64,000 bases of DNA from contig JAHHHR010000003.1 of assembly GCA_019359245.1 (NCBI GenBank), positions 186,001-250,000 of the forward strand, written 5' to 3'. Shown piece after piece: positions 35,072-48,182 of the stretch; positions within the stretch are counted from its first letter, which is position 1, and every line of letters starts with the position of its first letter. A program made the translations under genes and the position numbers. The notes under the pieces were generated by a model. It was not told where the DNA came from. It worked only from the letters and a program-made list of their open reading frames with translations, and made no database searches. The stretch comes from Nostoc desertorum CM1-VF14. Its GTDB lineage: Bacteria; Cyanobacteriota; Cyanobacteriia; Cyanobacteriales; Nostocaceae.

Positions 35072-35866
35072 TTACTTATACAAAAAAGATAAGGGATTGC
35101 TCATATTTTCAGCAAAACCAAGAATACCGCGATCGCGATGTTCGTAAATTAATTTTCCTTGAGAATCAAATAGAAAAGTTCCTCCCCGTTGTGTCAAATA
35201 AGATGAATCTGGTACATAAACATTCCAGTTGCTCAAAACTTCGGTCATATTCCGCAGACGCAAGGTTGCTAATTCAAAAGGACGCTGAAACCCTTTTCCT
35301 CCAGCAGCTTTGAAAAACGAACCTTTTATTGGTGGTAAAGGTGTACGCGTGACAACTTCCTCATCAGCAATTAACTGAGGTGCTTTTTTATCACCTTTAT
35401 AACCTCGAAAAACTTCCTTTAGAGTTCCCGGACTACCAATCCCCGCACACATTAACATTAAATTCAGTAAAGCTTTTTGTGACATTGATAGCAGAGGGAA
35501 TTGTATACTCAGACCTTGATAAATATCTAAAAGCGTGTGAATTTCAGCTTTTCCATCGACAAATAACCATTCTTGAGGGAAGCCCGTATATTCACAAAAC
35601 TTGATTCCAGAATTACGATTTCCAATTCCAATAGCACGAATTGTGATTCCTCTGGCTTCGATCTGTTCAACTTCTCTTCGCAGCCACCAAGCGTATTCTA
35701 AATTATCAAAATCTCCTAACTGCGACCAAATCAGTACGAGCAACTTTGAAGTATTTGAGCAACCATCTAAAACGGGTTTAATCTCTCCATCACTAACTCG
35801 CAAGCGTTGAGTTTGACTCAAAATCGAGTAAATATCTGGAGAATTGGCGGGTGTTTGAGTATTCAT
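35072..35866 (-). CDS. AhpC/TSA-like (PRX-like2) protein
   Basis: A 264-residue thioredoxin-fold protein from ATG 35866 (MNTQTPANSPDIYSILSQTQ); the frame extends to 35950 but without a credible start. It matches the cyanobacterial peroxiredoxin-like group AhpC-TSA_2: LLVLIWSQLGDFDNLEYAWW, LRREVEQIEARGITIRAIGI, then EYTGFPQEWLFVD and GGTFLFDSQGKLIYEHRDRG. The usual peroxidatic Cys after the first strand is replaced (WSQLGDFDNLE has none), so classical peroxidase activity is doubtful. Two other Cys (KFCEYTG, LMCAGIG) remain. Cytosolic; single gene. Confidence 0.72.
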   Translation of the reverse strand: MNTQTPANSPDIYSILSQTQRLRVSDGEIKPVLDGCSNTSKLLVLIWSQLGDFDNLEYAWWLRREVEQIEARGITIRAIGIGNRNSGIKFCEYTGFPQEWLFVDGKAEIHTLLDIYQGLSIQFPLLSMSQKALLNLMLMCAGIGSPGTLKEVFRGYKGDKKAPQLIADEEVVTRTPLPPIKGSFFKAAGGKGFQRPFELATLRLRNMTEVLSNWNVYVPDSSYLTQRGGTFLFDSQGKLIYEHRDRGILGFAENMSNPLSFLYK

Positions 35867-36429
35867 GTACGTGAGGGCAACAGTCTTTAAATAAAATTTT
35901 AGATGGATTCGGACAACAACCCTGACATATCTAATACCCGTTCTGAACAAGCACTAGCTTGCTCTTTCTCGCTACTATCAGACCAAATACTAGTGTACTA
36001 AAACTTACGCATTGACAAAGTGGTAAAATACTGTGTCGATAATAAATTGTCATCTACTTAATAGGTATCGGACAATCAGAGAAATCACTAAACCCTCCAT
36101 AGCACAATGCCATCTGGAACATTACACTCCATTTTTGTTTTTGCACTTCAGTTCCAAAACATGGGGGATGTTATGGATTAACTTCATCCTTCTGCGATCG
36201 CTCAATTTGGATCACTTAAGCCCTTTGAGTTCAAACGCGATTTAATTCTTCTGTGCTTGAGGAACACCGCAAAAAATGAGCTAGGAGCAATTAAACCTGG
36301 TATACTCTAACCAAAATCGAGTTATTTGCCTGTCAATCTGTGTTGCTAAAACTCCCCGTCAGTGCTTGATTAAAGAAACGCCCAATATAAGAAAAGATTT
36401 GCTCTGTCCTTTGCACCATCGGCTGATCT
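35867..36429. other. Intergenic region before the STAND gene
   Basis: About 560 bp; no complete gene. It separates divergent genes and should hold the promoter of the STAND protein. No operator or RNA structure is evident. Confidence 0.35.
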
Positions 36430-39400
36430 ATGGATTCCAACCCATCAAAAACTAGACGAGGTCGCTCCACTTCTGGGCGAGTGCGAGGAGCCATCCTATC
36501 GCCTCAAGGGTGGCAAAAGTTTCAGACGGCAAAACAGCAGGCGGAATCCGACGAAACCTGGGGTAAACGCTTCAGCCAGGAAGACCTGAGTGATCGCACC
36601 GGACTCTCTCTAAATACCCTCGCTCGCATTTTCAAGCGCGAACTGGGGGTTGATCGCCAGTCATTAGAGTATCTTTTCCGGGCGTTTGGGCTGGAATTGA
36701 CGCAAACAGACCTGACATCCCCTGCCTCATCATCCCAAGAGACAGAGATCCGCTTGACAAATCCCCAACAGGACTGGGATATGGCGGTCGATGCCTCGGT
36801 GTTTTATGGACGGGAGGCAGAACTGGCGCAACTGTGGCAGTGGATTGTATCTGAGCGCTGTCGAATAGTCGGGTTGTTGGGTATTGGAGGCATTGGTAAA
36901 AGCACGATCGCGGTCAAGGCTGCGCTGCAAATGCAGACAGAATTTGAGATTGTCGTGTGGCGCTCCCTGGCTAATGCACCACCACTGGATGAACTCTTAT
37001 CAAGCCTGCTGAAGTTTCTCATGCCAGTTTTTGGGGAAGATCCCATCATTCCTACCACGCTCGATCAACAGATATCCAAACTGATGCAATATCTGCGGTC
37101 ACGTCGGTGTTTATTGCTACTCGATAATGCTGAGACCATTTTGCAGCGTGAGCCAGTGGGACAATGGCGATCGGACTACGAAGGTTACGGACAATTGCTC
37201 AGAGCTATTGGCGAAGCATCCCACCAAAGCTCTTTGTTGCTCACTAGTCGAGAAAAGCCACGCGAAATAGCACTGATGGAAGGCGCACAGGCGCTGGTGC
37301 GATCGCTGACCTTGAGTGGATTAACACCTGCTGATGGACGCGCTATTTTTCGGCAAAAAGGAGTATTTACAGGGTCAGAAGCCGAATGGCAGACTTTAAT
37401 TCAACACTACGGCGGCAATCCGCTGGCGTTGAAACTGGTGGCAGCCGCAATTCAGGATTTGTTTGACGGCAGCATTACCGAGGTGTTGCCCTATATCAGT
37501 CAGGGATTGGCTGTTTTTGAAGACATCCGCGATTTGCTAGATCGTCAGTTCGATCGCCTCTGTGAAGCCGAACAAAAAACACTGTTCTGGTTTGCAATTC
37601 ATCGGGAGCCAGTCTCGATTGCAGATATTCGAGAGAGCGTGGTTGATCCTGCTACTCAACAAAGTGTACCCAATCTGATCAACTCGCTACTGAGGCGATC
37701 GCTAATTGAAAAAAACGATGGGTTATTCTTCTTGCAACCTGTAGTGATGGAGTATGTCACACAGCGCTTTGTACAGCAAATTTGCATCGAATTTGAGACG
37801 CAGAAACTTAACGTTTGGCAAACGCATCCCTTAGTGCGAGTACAAGCAAAAGATTACATTCGAGAGATTCAGACGCGCTTAATTGTGCAACCTGTGATGG
37901 AACGGTTGCAGTCTTGTTTTGGCAGTGTAGCGGCGATCGAGGCACAAGCAAGGCACATATTAACGCAACAGGGAAAAAAACCAGGATACTTGGCAGGCAA
38001 CCTAATTAACCTGCTGGTGCAGCTTCAAGTGGACTTACGCGGCTCAGATTTTTCCGGTCTTGTGGTGCAGCAAGCCGACTTACGGCAGGTCGATTTAGCC
38101 GGGGCCAATTTTCAGAATGCTGACTTAACGAAATCTATCTTTTCAGAAACCCTCAACGTTGCAAGGTCGGTCGACCTGAGTCCAGACGGACAGACTGTTG
38201 CCGTTGGCGATTCCAATGGCAACATCTATCTCTGGAACATTAGCACAGCTCAACTTCTGGGCATCTTTTCAGGACACAAAGGCTGGGTTTGGTCAGTTAC
38301 CTTTAGTCCTGATAGCAGAACGTTAGCCAGCAGCAGTAGTGATAGTTCGGTGCGCTTGTGGGATATCCAGAATGGAAACTGCTTGCAGGTGCTAACAGAA
38401 CACAAAGGTTGTGTTTGGTCAGTAAGTTTTAGTGCCGATGGCCAGCAATTAGCGAGTTGCAGCGATGACAAAACGGTGCGCTTATGGAATTTGCAAGGGC
38501 AGTGTCTGCGTGTTTTGAAGGGGCACACCCAAAGTGTTTATTCTGTCCACTTCGCTCCTGACCAGCAAACCTTAGCCAGTAGCAGTAGTGATACAACGAT
38601 TCGGATCTGGGATGTGAGCAATGGGAACTGCCTGAGTGTCTTAGAGGGGCATACCAGCGGGGTTCGGTGTGTGCGATACAGCCCGGATGGCCAACTGCTC
38701 GCTAGCGGATGCCGGGATGGGTCGATTCGTTTGTGGAGCAATTATCTGTCCGACGATCGACATCCAAAACCCGCTTTTAAGTTGCTGCATGGACATACCG
38801 ATTTTGTTTGGAGTATCGCCTTTAGCCCGGATGGTCGTCTCTTAGTGAGCGGTGGTCGCGATGGTACTCTGCGCCTGTGGAATGTGCAAGACGGGCAATC
38901 CATTCATGTACTTGAGGGTCATACCCACGATGTTTATGGACTTGCTATCTGTGCCGACAATCAATTGTTGATCAGCACAGGAGAAGACCAGACGGTGCGG
39001 CTGTGGCATTTACAGAGTGGACGAAACCTGAAAACCTTGCGTGGATACACGGGTGGGGTTCACTCCCTGAGCCTCAGTGCAGATGGTCAACTGCTTGCTA
39101 GTAGTGGTCAGAATGCGATGATTCAGGTGTGGCGTTTGCAGATGGATAGCAATCTGCCACGACTTCAGCCCTACAAAACTTTTCCTAGCCCGACCCGTCG
39201 GATTTCATCATTCAGCAACGTCAGCTTTAGTCCTGATAATCAAACGCTGGCGATCAATCGACATGATGAATCGATCGCTTTATGGAATATCCAAACTGGA
39301 CACCTCGATCGCTGGTCAGCGCACAACGCATCCATCTGGACAGTTTTGTTTAGCCCAACGGGACAAATTTTGGCAAGCAGTAGTTATGATTGCACTGTGC

Positions 39401-40047
39401 GACTTTGGGATGTGCAAACGCATCACTGTTTGCATATGTTACGCGGACACCAGAGCGCTATTCGCGCGATCGCATTTGATCCGGGCGGTCAATGGTTAGC
39501 AAGTGGCAGTTTTGATTTCACCATTCGATTATGGGATGTGCAAACTGGAGAATGTCTGAAGGTTTTGCAAGGACATACGGGAGCCGTTTTCGCACTGGCA
39601 TTTGACAAGAGTGGTCATCGACTAGTAAGCGGTAGTCACGACCAAACTATTCGATTATGGGATGTGCAAACTGGAGAATGTCTGAAGGTTTTGCAGGGCC
39701 ATACAGGAGCCGTCTGGACGCTTGCCATCACTCCCGATGGTCGAATCTTAGCAAGTGGCGGTGTCGATCAAACCATTCGACTATGGGATCTGCAAACGGG
39801 GCATTGCCTCCACATCCTGGATGAACATAGCGGTTGGGTTCAGTCAGCGATCTTTAACTCTAACGGTCAAATCCTATTCAGTGGTAGTGACGATCGCACA
39901 ATCAAGCTTTGGGATGTGCAAACAGGATGCTGTATCGAAACGTTGACGGTCAATCGCCTGTATGAAGGTATGAATATTCAAGGAGCAACTGGGTTGACAG
40001 TAGCTCAAAGAACTACCCTGAAAGCGTTAGGTGCAATTGACTATTGA
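36430..40047 (+). CDS. STAND NTPase with NB-ARC and 14 WD40 repeats
   Basis: A 1205-residue signal-transduction NTPase. N-terminus (~1-95): HTH-like region ([40 protein letters not shown]). NB-ARC domain (~120-450): Walker [19 protein letters not shown], Walker [14 protein letters not shown], sensor [12 protein letters not shown] and [12 protein letters not shown] short pentapeptide-like stretch ([20 protein letters not shown]) leads to fourteen WD40 repeats (from about residue 580), enough for two seven-bladed propellers; ends include [20 protein letters not shown] and [15 protein letters not shown] proteins oligomerise when the repeat sensor binds a trigger; the output of this one is unknown, since the N-terminal HTH is the only candidate effector. 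Repeats 11 and 12 are nearly identical in DNA. It ends 18 bp before a convergent gene. Confidence 0.88.
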   Translation: MDSNPSKTRRGRSTSGRVRGAILSPQGWQKFQTAKQQAESDETWGKRFSQEDLSDRTGLSLNTLARIFKRELGVDRQSLEYLFRAFGLELTQTDLTSPASSSQETEIRLTNPQQDWDMAVDASVFYGREAELAQLWQWIVSERCRIVGLLGIGGIGKSTIAVKAALQMQTEFEIVVWRSLANAPPLDELLSSLLKFLMPVFGEDPIIPTTLDQQISKLMQYLRSRRCLLLLDNAETILQREPVGQWRSDYEGYGQLLRAIGEASHQSSLLLTSREKPREIALMEGAQALVRSLTLSGLTPADGRAIFRQKGVFTGSEAEWQTLIQHYGGNPLALKLVAAAIQDLFDGSITEVLPYISQGLAVFEDIRDLLDRQFDRLCEAEQKTLFWFAIHREPVSIADIRESVVDPATQQSVPNLINSLLRRSLIEKNDGLFFLQPVVMEYVTQRFVQQICIEFETQKLNVWQTHPLVRVQAKDYIREIQTRLIVQPVMERLQSCFGSVAAIEAQARHILTQQGKKPGYLAGNLINLLVQLQVDLRGSDFSGLVVQQADLRQVDLAGANFQNADLTKSIFSETLNVARSVDLSPDGQTVAVGDSNGNIYLWNISTAQLLGIFSGHKGWVWSVTFSPDSRTLASSSSDSSVRLWDIQNGNCLQVLTEHKGCVWSVSFSADGQQLASCSDDKTVRLWNLQGQCLRVLKGHTQSVYSVHFAPDQQTLASSSSDTTIRIWDVSNGNCLSVLEGHTSGVRCVRYSPDGQLLASGCRDGSIRLWSNYLSDDRHPKPAFKLLHGHTDFVWSIAFSPDGRLLVSGGRDGTLRLWNVQDGQSIHVLEGHTHDVYGLAICADNQLLISTGEDQTVRLWHLQSGRNLKTLRGYTGGVHSLSLSADGQLLASSGQNAMIQVWRLQMDSNLPRLQPYKTFPSPTRRISSFSNVSFSPDNQTLAINRHDESIALWNIQTGHLDRWSAHNASIWTVLFSPTGQILASSSYDCTVRLWDVQTHHCLHMLRGHQSAIRAIAFDPGGQWLASGSFDFTIRLWDVQTGECLKVLQGHTGAVFALAFDKSGHRLVSGSHDQTIRLWDVQTGECLKVLQGHTGAVWTLAITPDGRILASGGVDQTIRLWDLQTGHCLHILDEHSGWVQSAIFNSNGQILFSGSDDRTIKLWDVQTGCCIETLTVNRLYEGMNIQGATGLTVAQRTTLKALGAIDY

Positions 40048-40065
40048 GGCGATATCCAGCCAGAT

Positions 40066-41118
40066 TCAGCGCCTTTGCTTGTGCTTAATGGTGTCTAACA
40101 GCTGTTGAAAGGCTTTGAGCGATCGCGCCATTTCCTCATTCACAAGTTGCTCAATCTGTTCATCCGAGAGTATTTGCGTTTCGCTTGTTATAACCTGTTC
40201 ATCGCTTTCATCGTCAATCAGCCTTGTAGGCAGCAGAGAAACCTTACGATACCTTTCTAGCGTTGACGGCTCCAGCATCATCACGGTTTCAGGAGTTGCT
40301 ATCTGAAAATATTGCCATGCAGATTCAGGCGGAATATCTGTGCAATCCCACACCAACCGCAGTGGCTTTGCCCCTAAAGGGAGCGATCGCCAACGTTCAC
40401 TTTGACAGAGCATTTGATAGTGTTCATAGAGCAGCCTGGATTGCATCATGCCAAAAGATGTCTCTGAGTGAGCAATGAGTGGATTAATCGTTGCATCCAA
40501 CCGATCGATGGCAAAACTAGCAAAGCAAACGCCGTTACTCACGGACTTTCCTAGCTGAATCTGGTTTTCTAATCCTCTGAGATAACGGTCAAAGACCTGG
40601 TTGTATACGTTTAGAGAAAACATTAACGTAGCATTCACATTCATGCCTTCGCCAAGCAGTTGTTCAATCACCGGCAGCATCAATCGAGTCGCTGGGATTC
40701 TCAGCAACAAATTACTCCACCCCACAGCTCGCCAGATTTTTTGAGCAGCAGCGATCGCAGTTTCAGCTTCAAATAGCGTGTCAGGCGGCAGATCGACTTG
40801 AACATAGCCATCTCGTCCTTGTGTATGAGCATGAACTTGTTTCAACCGATCAGCGGCTAATTGTAAATCTCGCACAAGCAAATATTCATAATCCGATCGA
40901 GTACTCCGGCTACTTCCGCGTTGTGCCAGCATACTGAAGTCGCGATCGTACGCATGTCCCTGGATGGCAAGGTTCAAAGCGTCAAAGTTTGATCGTGTAC
41001 CCCTTAACCCATCCTCTTCAATGGCTTGTTGCAACTGACCACTGCTCACCCAGGTTCGCTCAAACCCATCAAGCCAAATGGATTGTCTAGAGTGACGGAG
41101 TGACTGCAACAGGTTCAT
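40066..41118 (-). CDS. Transaldolase-like protein lacking the catalytic lysine
   Basis: A 350-residue protein of the transaldolase fold. Family segments: SIWLDGFERTWVSSGQLQQA, EEDGLRGTRSNFDALNLAI, RDGYVQVDLPP, then LLLRIPATRLMLPVIEQLLG and NVNATLMFSLNVYNQVFDRY. In true transaldolases the Schiff-base lysine is the K of IKIPGT/VKIPAT; here the codon is AGA, giving LLRIPAT. The usual SNPT is also changed (SNFDAL). So it keeps the fold but probably not standard transaldolase chemistry. It may be a degenerate paralogue or have another role. A Glu-rich C-terminal helix (ILSDEQIEQLVNEEMARSLK) is extra. It is convergent with the STAND gene. Confidence 0.75.
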   Translation of the reverse strand: MNLLQSLRHSRQSIWLDGFERTWVSSGQLQQAIEEDGLRGTRSNFDALNLAIQGHAYDRDFSMLAQRGSSRSTRSDYEYLLVRDLQLAADRLKQVHAHTQGRDGYVQVDLPPDTLFEAETAIAAAQKIWRAVGWSNLLLRIPATRLMLPVIEQLLGEGMNVNATLMFSLNVYNQVFDRYLRGLENQIQLGKSVSNGVCFASFAIDRLDATINPLIAHSETSFGMMQSRLLYEHYQMLCQSERWRSLPLGAKPLRLVWDCTDIPPESAWQYFQIATPETVMMLEPSTLERYRKVSLLPTRLIDDESDEQVITSETQILSDEQIEQLVNEEMARSLKAFQQLLDTIKHKQRR

Positions 41119-41329
41119 AGCTTACAAACTTTATGCTCAAAGATTCAAACGTTCAATAAACCAGTTTGGCAACTTTCTTCAAATTACACCACGCAAGATC
41201 CATGACTTAAGCGCCAATTTAAGTAGGGGTGATTAGAGCGTCGATACTGTTGGCATGCGACACAAATCGGTCTTTTCCCCCTATCCTCACAAAAGTTAGT
41301 CATGGTAAGTAAACTTACTTTACGTGCAA
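41119..41329. other. Intergenic region, nothing identified
   Basis: Upstream region of the transaldolase-like gene up to the MITE-like element. A minus-strand frame (41184-41441) runs through the element and is not supported as a gene. Confidence 0.35.
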
Positions 41330-41460
41330 TACAGCAGTTTTCTTTTGCATGAGGTACAAAGTCACTGGTTTTGAGGCAGGAGGCAGGAGGCAGAAGGCAG
41401 AAGAATAATTTGATTTGTGAATCCTTGGTTCTGTACTTCATTTAGCTGCAAACTGCTGTA
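41330..41460 (-). repeat. MITE-like element, copy 2 (inverted relative to copy 1)
   Basis: Bounded by TACAGCAGTTT (41330-41340) and AAACTGCTGTA (41450-41460), it repeats the body of the 7376-7538 element in reverse orientation: GAGGTACAAAGTCACTGG, a shorter GGCAGGAGGCAGAAGGCAG array, then TTTGATTTGTGAATCCTTGG. It has two fewer 14-bp units than copy 1. Confidence 0.7.
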
Positions 41461-44797
<3,337 letters not shown>

Positions 44798-44865
44798 CTC
44801 TATCTGAGTCCCTATTCCGGCCAATCAAATAACTTGTCAACAAACATTACCAATGGAGATTCATC

Positions 44866-46275
44866 ATGACTAATACAGCAAACACTCCCCTAGAAAATCT
44901 AATTGAGCAACTGCCAATGGCTTTGCAGACCGAAGCGGCGCGGAAATTGGCAGGCACCACCAAAACCCAACCCCAGATGCAGGGAATTACCTCGCGGTGG
45001 CTTTTAAAACTACTGCCTTGGGTAGAAACCGTGGGGGGTAGCTATCAGGTCAACCGCCGCTTAACCTATGAAGTTGGGGATGGACGGGTCAGCTTCAGTA
45101 ATACAGGGGCCCAGATACAGGTCATTCCGCAAGAACTCACTGAGTTACCTTTATTTCGGGGATTTGAAGATGTCGAGGTGTTAAACACCTTAGCTAGTCA
45201 ATTTCTACAACAAGAATTTGCTGCGGGTGATGTGATCATCCAAGAAGGTCAACCAGCCGATAGAGTATTGCTAATTGCTCATGGTAAAGTCAACAAAATT
45301 GGCGCAGGCAAGTATGACGATCGCGTTGTTTTGAGTGTATTAGCCGATGGCGATCATTTTGGCGACTACGCTTTAGTAGAAGGCCAGGATACTTGGGATG
45401 TGACTCTCACAGCCATTACCCGTTGCACCATCTTGTCTCTGCCTCAAGCAGCTTTTCAAAACCTGGTTAACCGGTCTGAGGCTTTACAAACGCAAGTGGA
45501 TCAATTCAGGGAAAAATTGCGCCAACCCCAAAACCAATACGGGGAAGCCTCGATTGATATTACCTCCGGCCACCTTGCAGAGGCAGTATTACCTGGGACT
45601 TTTGCAGATTATGAACTCAATGCACGAGAATATGAGTTAAGTGTCGCTCAAACCGTTTTGCAAATCAATACGCGGGTTGCTGACCTCTACAACGAACCCA
45701 TGAATCAGACTGAGGAACAATTGCGCCTCACTATTGAAGCATTACGGGAACGCCAAGAACACGAAATGGTTAACAATCGTGACTTCGGACTGTTACACAA
45801 TGCCGATCTCAAACAACGCATCTTTACCCGCAGTGGCCCTCCAACTCCTGACGATCTCGATGAATTGATCTCCATTGTTTGGAAAGAACCAAGCTTTTTC
45901 TTAGCTCATCCCCGCACCATTGCCGCGTTTGGTCGGCAATGCAACGCCCTTGGACTTTATCCCAACCCTATCCCTATGGGTAACAGTGCAATTCCGGCTT
46001 GGCGTGGTATTCCCATCTATCCTTGCAATAAAATTCCCGTTACGAAAGAGCGTACTAGCTCGATCATGTTAATGCGTGTGGGAGCAAGCAACCAGGGTGT
46101 TATTGGTCTGCATAAAACTGGTATTCCTGATGAATATCAGCCTAGTTTGTCTGTCCGCTTCATGGGTATTAACGAAAAGGCCGTTATTTCTTACCTAGTT
46201 AGTGCTTACTACTCTACAGCCGTTCTTGTTCCTGATGCACTAGGCATCCTTGAAGATGTAGAAATTGGTCTCTAA
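44866..46275 (+). CDS. Family 2B encapsulin shell protein A (cyclic-nucleotide-binding domain insert)
   Basis: A 469-residue protein. The first ~85 residues ([40 protein letters not shown]) and the C-terminal ~230 residues ([40 protein letters not shown] and [20 protein letters not shown]) match the HK97-type shell fold of Family 2 encapsulins. A cyclic-nucleotide-binding domain is inserted at about residues 98-215: [38 protein letters not shown] and [20 protein letters not shown]. The last segment is the phosphate-binding cassette but lacks the usual Arg, so ligand binding is uncertain. Such genes were annotated as Crp-like regulators, but no helix-turn-helix is present. It begins 68 bp after geoA with GGAG upstream. 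It likely encloses GeoA. Confidence 0.88.
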   Translation: MTNTANTPLENLIEQLPMALQTEAARKLAGTTKTQPQMQGITSRWLLKLLPWVETVGGSYQVNRRLTYEVGDGRVSFSNTGAQIQVIPQELTELPLFRGFEDVEVLNTLASQFLQQEFAAGDVIIQEGQPADRVLLIAHGKVNKIGAGKYDDRVVLSVLADGDHFGDYALVEGQDTWDVTLTAITRCTILSLPQAAFQNLVNRSEALQTQVDQFREKLRQPQNQYGEASIDITSGHLAEAVLPGTFADYELNAREYELSVAQTVLQINTRVADLYNEPMNQTEEQLRLTIEALRERQEHEMVNNRDFGLLHNADLKQRIFTRSGPPTPDDLDELISIVWKEPSFFLAHPRTIAAFGRQCNALGLYPNPIPMGNSAIPAWRGIPIYPCNKIPVTKERTSSIMLMRVGASNQGVIGLHKTGIPDEYQPSLSVRFMGINEKAVISYLVSAYYSTAVLVPDALGILEDVEIGL

Positions 46276-46623
46276 GTACAGCTTTGCGTAAAATCATAGC
46301 GTTTTTAATGCAAGAGGATGCATTGGCATTGTCAGTCGATGCGTTGGCATTGTTAATCGATGCATTGGCATTGTTAGTCGATGCATTGGTATTGCCAGTC
46401 AATGCGTTGGCATTGCCAGTCGATGCGTTGGCATTGTTAGTCGATGCGTTGGCATTGTTAGCCGATGCATTGGCATTGCCAAATTTAATTCGCTACGAAT
46501 TAATGAAATGCTGTACTAAGTAGTCGGACATCCTCTTCAAAGTAGGGGCGAACATTCGTTTGCTCTTACTCTCCGATGCTTTCTCTTAGGAATGTAAATT
46601 TAGTTGCATGAAACGTTAACTTT
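46276..46623 (+). other. Intergenic spacer between the two shell genes
   Basis: About 350 bp dominated by the 21-bp repeat array. A TTG/ATG frame through it (46284 or 46308 to 46523) encodes 7-residue repeats of DALALLV type (see the repeat entry). No ribosome-binding site of note precedes it, and the other-strand frame encodes NANASTD-type repeats, so coding is unproven. Confidence 0.4.
46317..46484 (+). repeat. Eight-unit 21-bp tandem repeat
   Basis: Eight contiguous 21-bp units (GATGCATTGGCATTGTTAGT plus C, consensus), with units starting at 46317, 46338, 46359, 46380, 46401, 46422, 46443 and 46464. Variation is limited to A/G, T/C and G/A changes (GCATTGGC versus GCGTTGGC; TTGTTA versus TTGCCA). 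The 21-bp length keeps the frame and gives DALALLV-like heptads on the plus strand. A loosely similar single unit occurs at 25846. Confidence 0.92.
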
Positions 46624-48033
46624 ATGACAGATGCTTTGATTAGGCCTGATTTAGACCAAGAAAACAGGCAACTCCAGATGAGCTTAGGCACGAAAGGGGC
46701 GCGGAAATTAGCCACAACCACGAAAACTCCGCCCCAGATGCAAGGCATTACCCCAAGGTGGTTGTTACAGATGTTGCCTTGGGTGCAAGTTAAGGGTGGA
46801 GCCTATCGGGTTAACCGTCGCTTGACCTATGATGTCGGTAACGGACGGGTCAGCTTTACCAATACAGGGGCCCAGGTGCGAGTCATTCCCCAAGCCCTTT
46901 GTGAACTATCTTTACTGCGTGGTTTTGAGGATATTGAGGTACTCAGCGCTTTAGCAGACCGCTTTGTACAACAAGAATTTGCCCCTGGTGAGGTAATTGT
47001 ACGGGAAGGTCAACCAGCTAACCAGGTGTTATTAATTGCTCATGGTAAAGTTAATAAGCTGAAGGCAGGCAAATATGAGGCGGAAGCTTTACGGGATATC
47101 TTAGCTGATGGCGATTGTTTTGGTGGCGAAGCTATAGTTCTATCTCAGGAAACTTGGGAGGTTAGCCTGAAAGCTGTTACGCGCTGCATAGTTTTGTCTT
47201 TGCCAGTGCAGGCGTTTCGAGAATTGATGAACCAGTCTGCAACGCTTCAGGCTCAGGTTGATCGCTTTAGAGCTATATTGAGCAAACCCCAGGATCGGCA
47301 TAATCAAGCGGCGATCGCCCTGACTGCGGGTCATAGTCAGGAAACTGAGTTACCCAGGACATTTGTTGATTACGACTTGAAACCACGGGAATATGAGTTA
47401 AGCCTCGCTCAAACCATTTTACGGGTGAATACGCGAGTTGCTGACCTCTACAACGAACCCATGAACCAGACGGAGCAACAATTACGGCTGACTATCGAAG
47501 CGTTGCGGGAACGGCAAGAATACGAAATGCTGAATAATCTTGATTTCGGATTGTTGCACAATGCCGATCTCAAGCAACGCATCTTTACCCGCACCGGGCC
47601 ACCAACTCCAGATGATTTTGATGAATTGCTCTCTCGGCGGCGCAAATCGCATTTTTTCCTAGCTCACCCTCGCGCGATCGCTGCTTTTGGCCGGGAGTGT
47701 AACCGTCGTGGAATCTATTCCCCAAGCACGGAGGTCAACGGCAAGATTGTACCTGCATGGCGCAACTATCCGATTTTTCCTTGTAACAAAATTCCGATTA
47801 CTAAAGAGGGTACTAGCTCTATTTTGATATTCCGGACTGGAGAAGAGAACCAAGGGGTGATAGGTCTACACAAAACGGGTATCCCTGATGAATACCAACC
47901 CAGTTTGTCTGTGCGGTTTTCGGGTATCAACGAAAAAGGGATTATATCTTATCTTGTCACCGCCTACTACAGTGCAGTTATACTTATTCCCGATGCACTT
48001 GGCATCCTGGAAGATGTTGAAATTGGGCGCTGA
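46624..48033 (+). CDS. Family 2B encapsulin shell protein B
   Basis: A second 469-residue shell protein, colinear with shell A and highly similar throughout. HK97-like parts: [20 protein letters not shown] (N-arm region), [40 protein letters not shown] and [20 protein letters not shown]. The inserted cNMP-type domain (about 98-215) has [20 protein letters not shown] and the cassette [20 protein letters not shown], which keeps the Glu of the cAMP site but not the Arg. It differs from A mostly in the N-arm, the cassette and the surface loop after [11 protein letters not shown] ([14 protein letters not shown]). Two paralogues in one operon suggest a mixed or two-component shell. No strong SD; ATG 46624. 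Confidence 0.88.
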   Translation: MTDALIRPDLDQENRQLQMSLGTKGARKLATTTKTPPQMQGITPRWLLQMLPWVQVKGGAYRVNRRLTYDVGNGRVSFTNTGAQVRVIPQALCELSLLRGFEDIEVLSALADRFVQQEFAPGEVIVREGQPANQVLLIAHGKVNKLKAGKYEAEALRDILADGDCFGGEAIVLSQETWEVSLKAVTRCIVLSLPVQAFRELMNQSATLQAQVDRFRAILSKPQDRHNQAAIALTAGHSQETELPRTFVDYDLKPREYELSLAQTILRVNTRVADLYNEPMNQTEQQLRLTIEALRERQEYEMLNNLDFGLLHNADLKQRIFTRTGPPTPDDFDELLSRRRKSHFFLAHPRAIAAFGRECNRRGIYSPSTEVNGKIVPAWRNYPIFPCNKIPITKEGTSSILIFRTGEENQGVIGLHKTGIPDEYQPSLSVRFSGINEKGIISYLVTAYYSAVILIPDALGILEDVEIGR

Positions 48034-48182
48034 GGGAAGGGTAAACCTGACTTTTTTATAGCGATTAAATTAAATGTCGCCGTGACAAATTGCTGTCTTT
48101 GAAATAAGTAGAGCGTTGTTTGATACTCCAACCAACTTTTGTCGATTAAGTGTAGTACTGTAATCTTAAAAATGAATTATTT

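Noticed and set aside
35072..35866. A functional peroxiredoxin
   Set aside because: The usual peroxidatic Cys position is not occupied; described as an AhpC/TSA-like protein instead.
46284..46523. A 79-codon frame through the 21-bp repeats as a real gene
   Set aside because: It begins with TTG (or ATG 46308) without a ribosome-binding site, and the opposite strand is equally open because the unit is a multiple of three. I kept the repeat and left the peptide as a hypothesis only.
44866..48033. The two cNMP-domain proteins as Crp/Fnr transcription regulators
   Set aside because: There is no C-terminal helix-turn-helix; the sequence outside the cNMP domain fits the Family 2 encapsulin shell fold.
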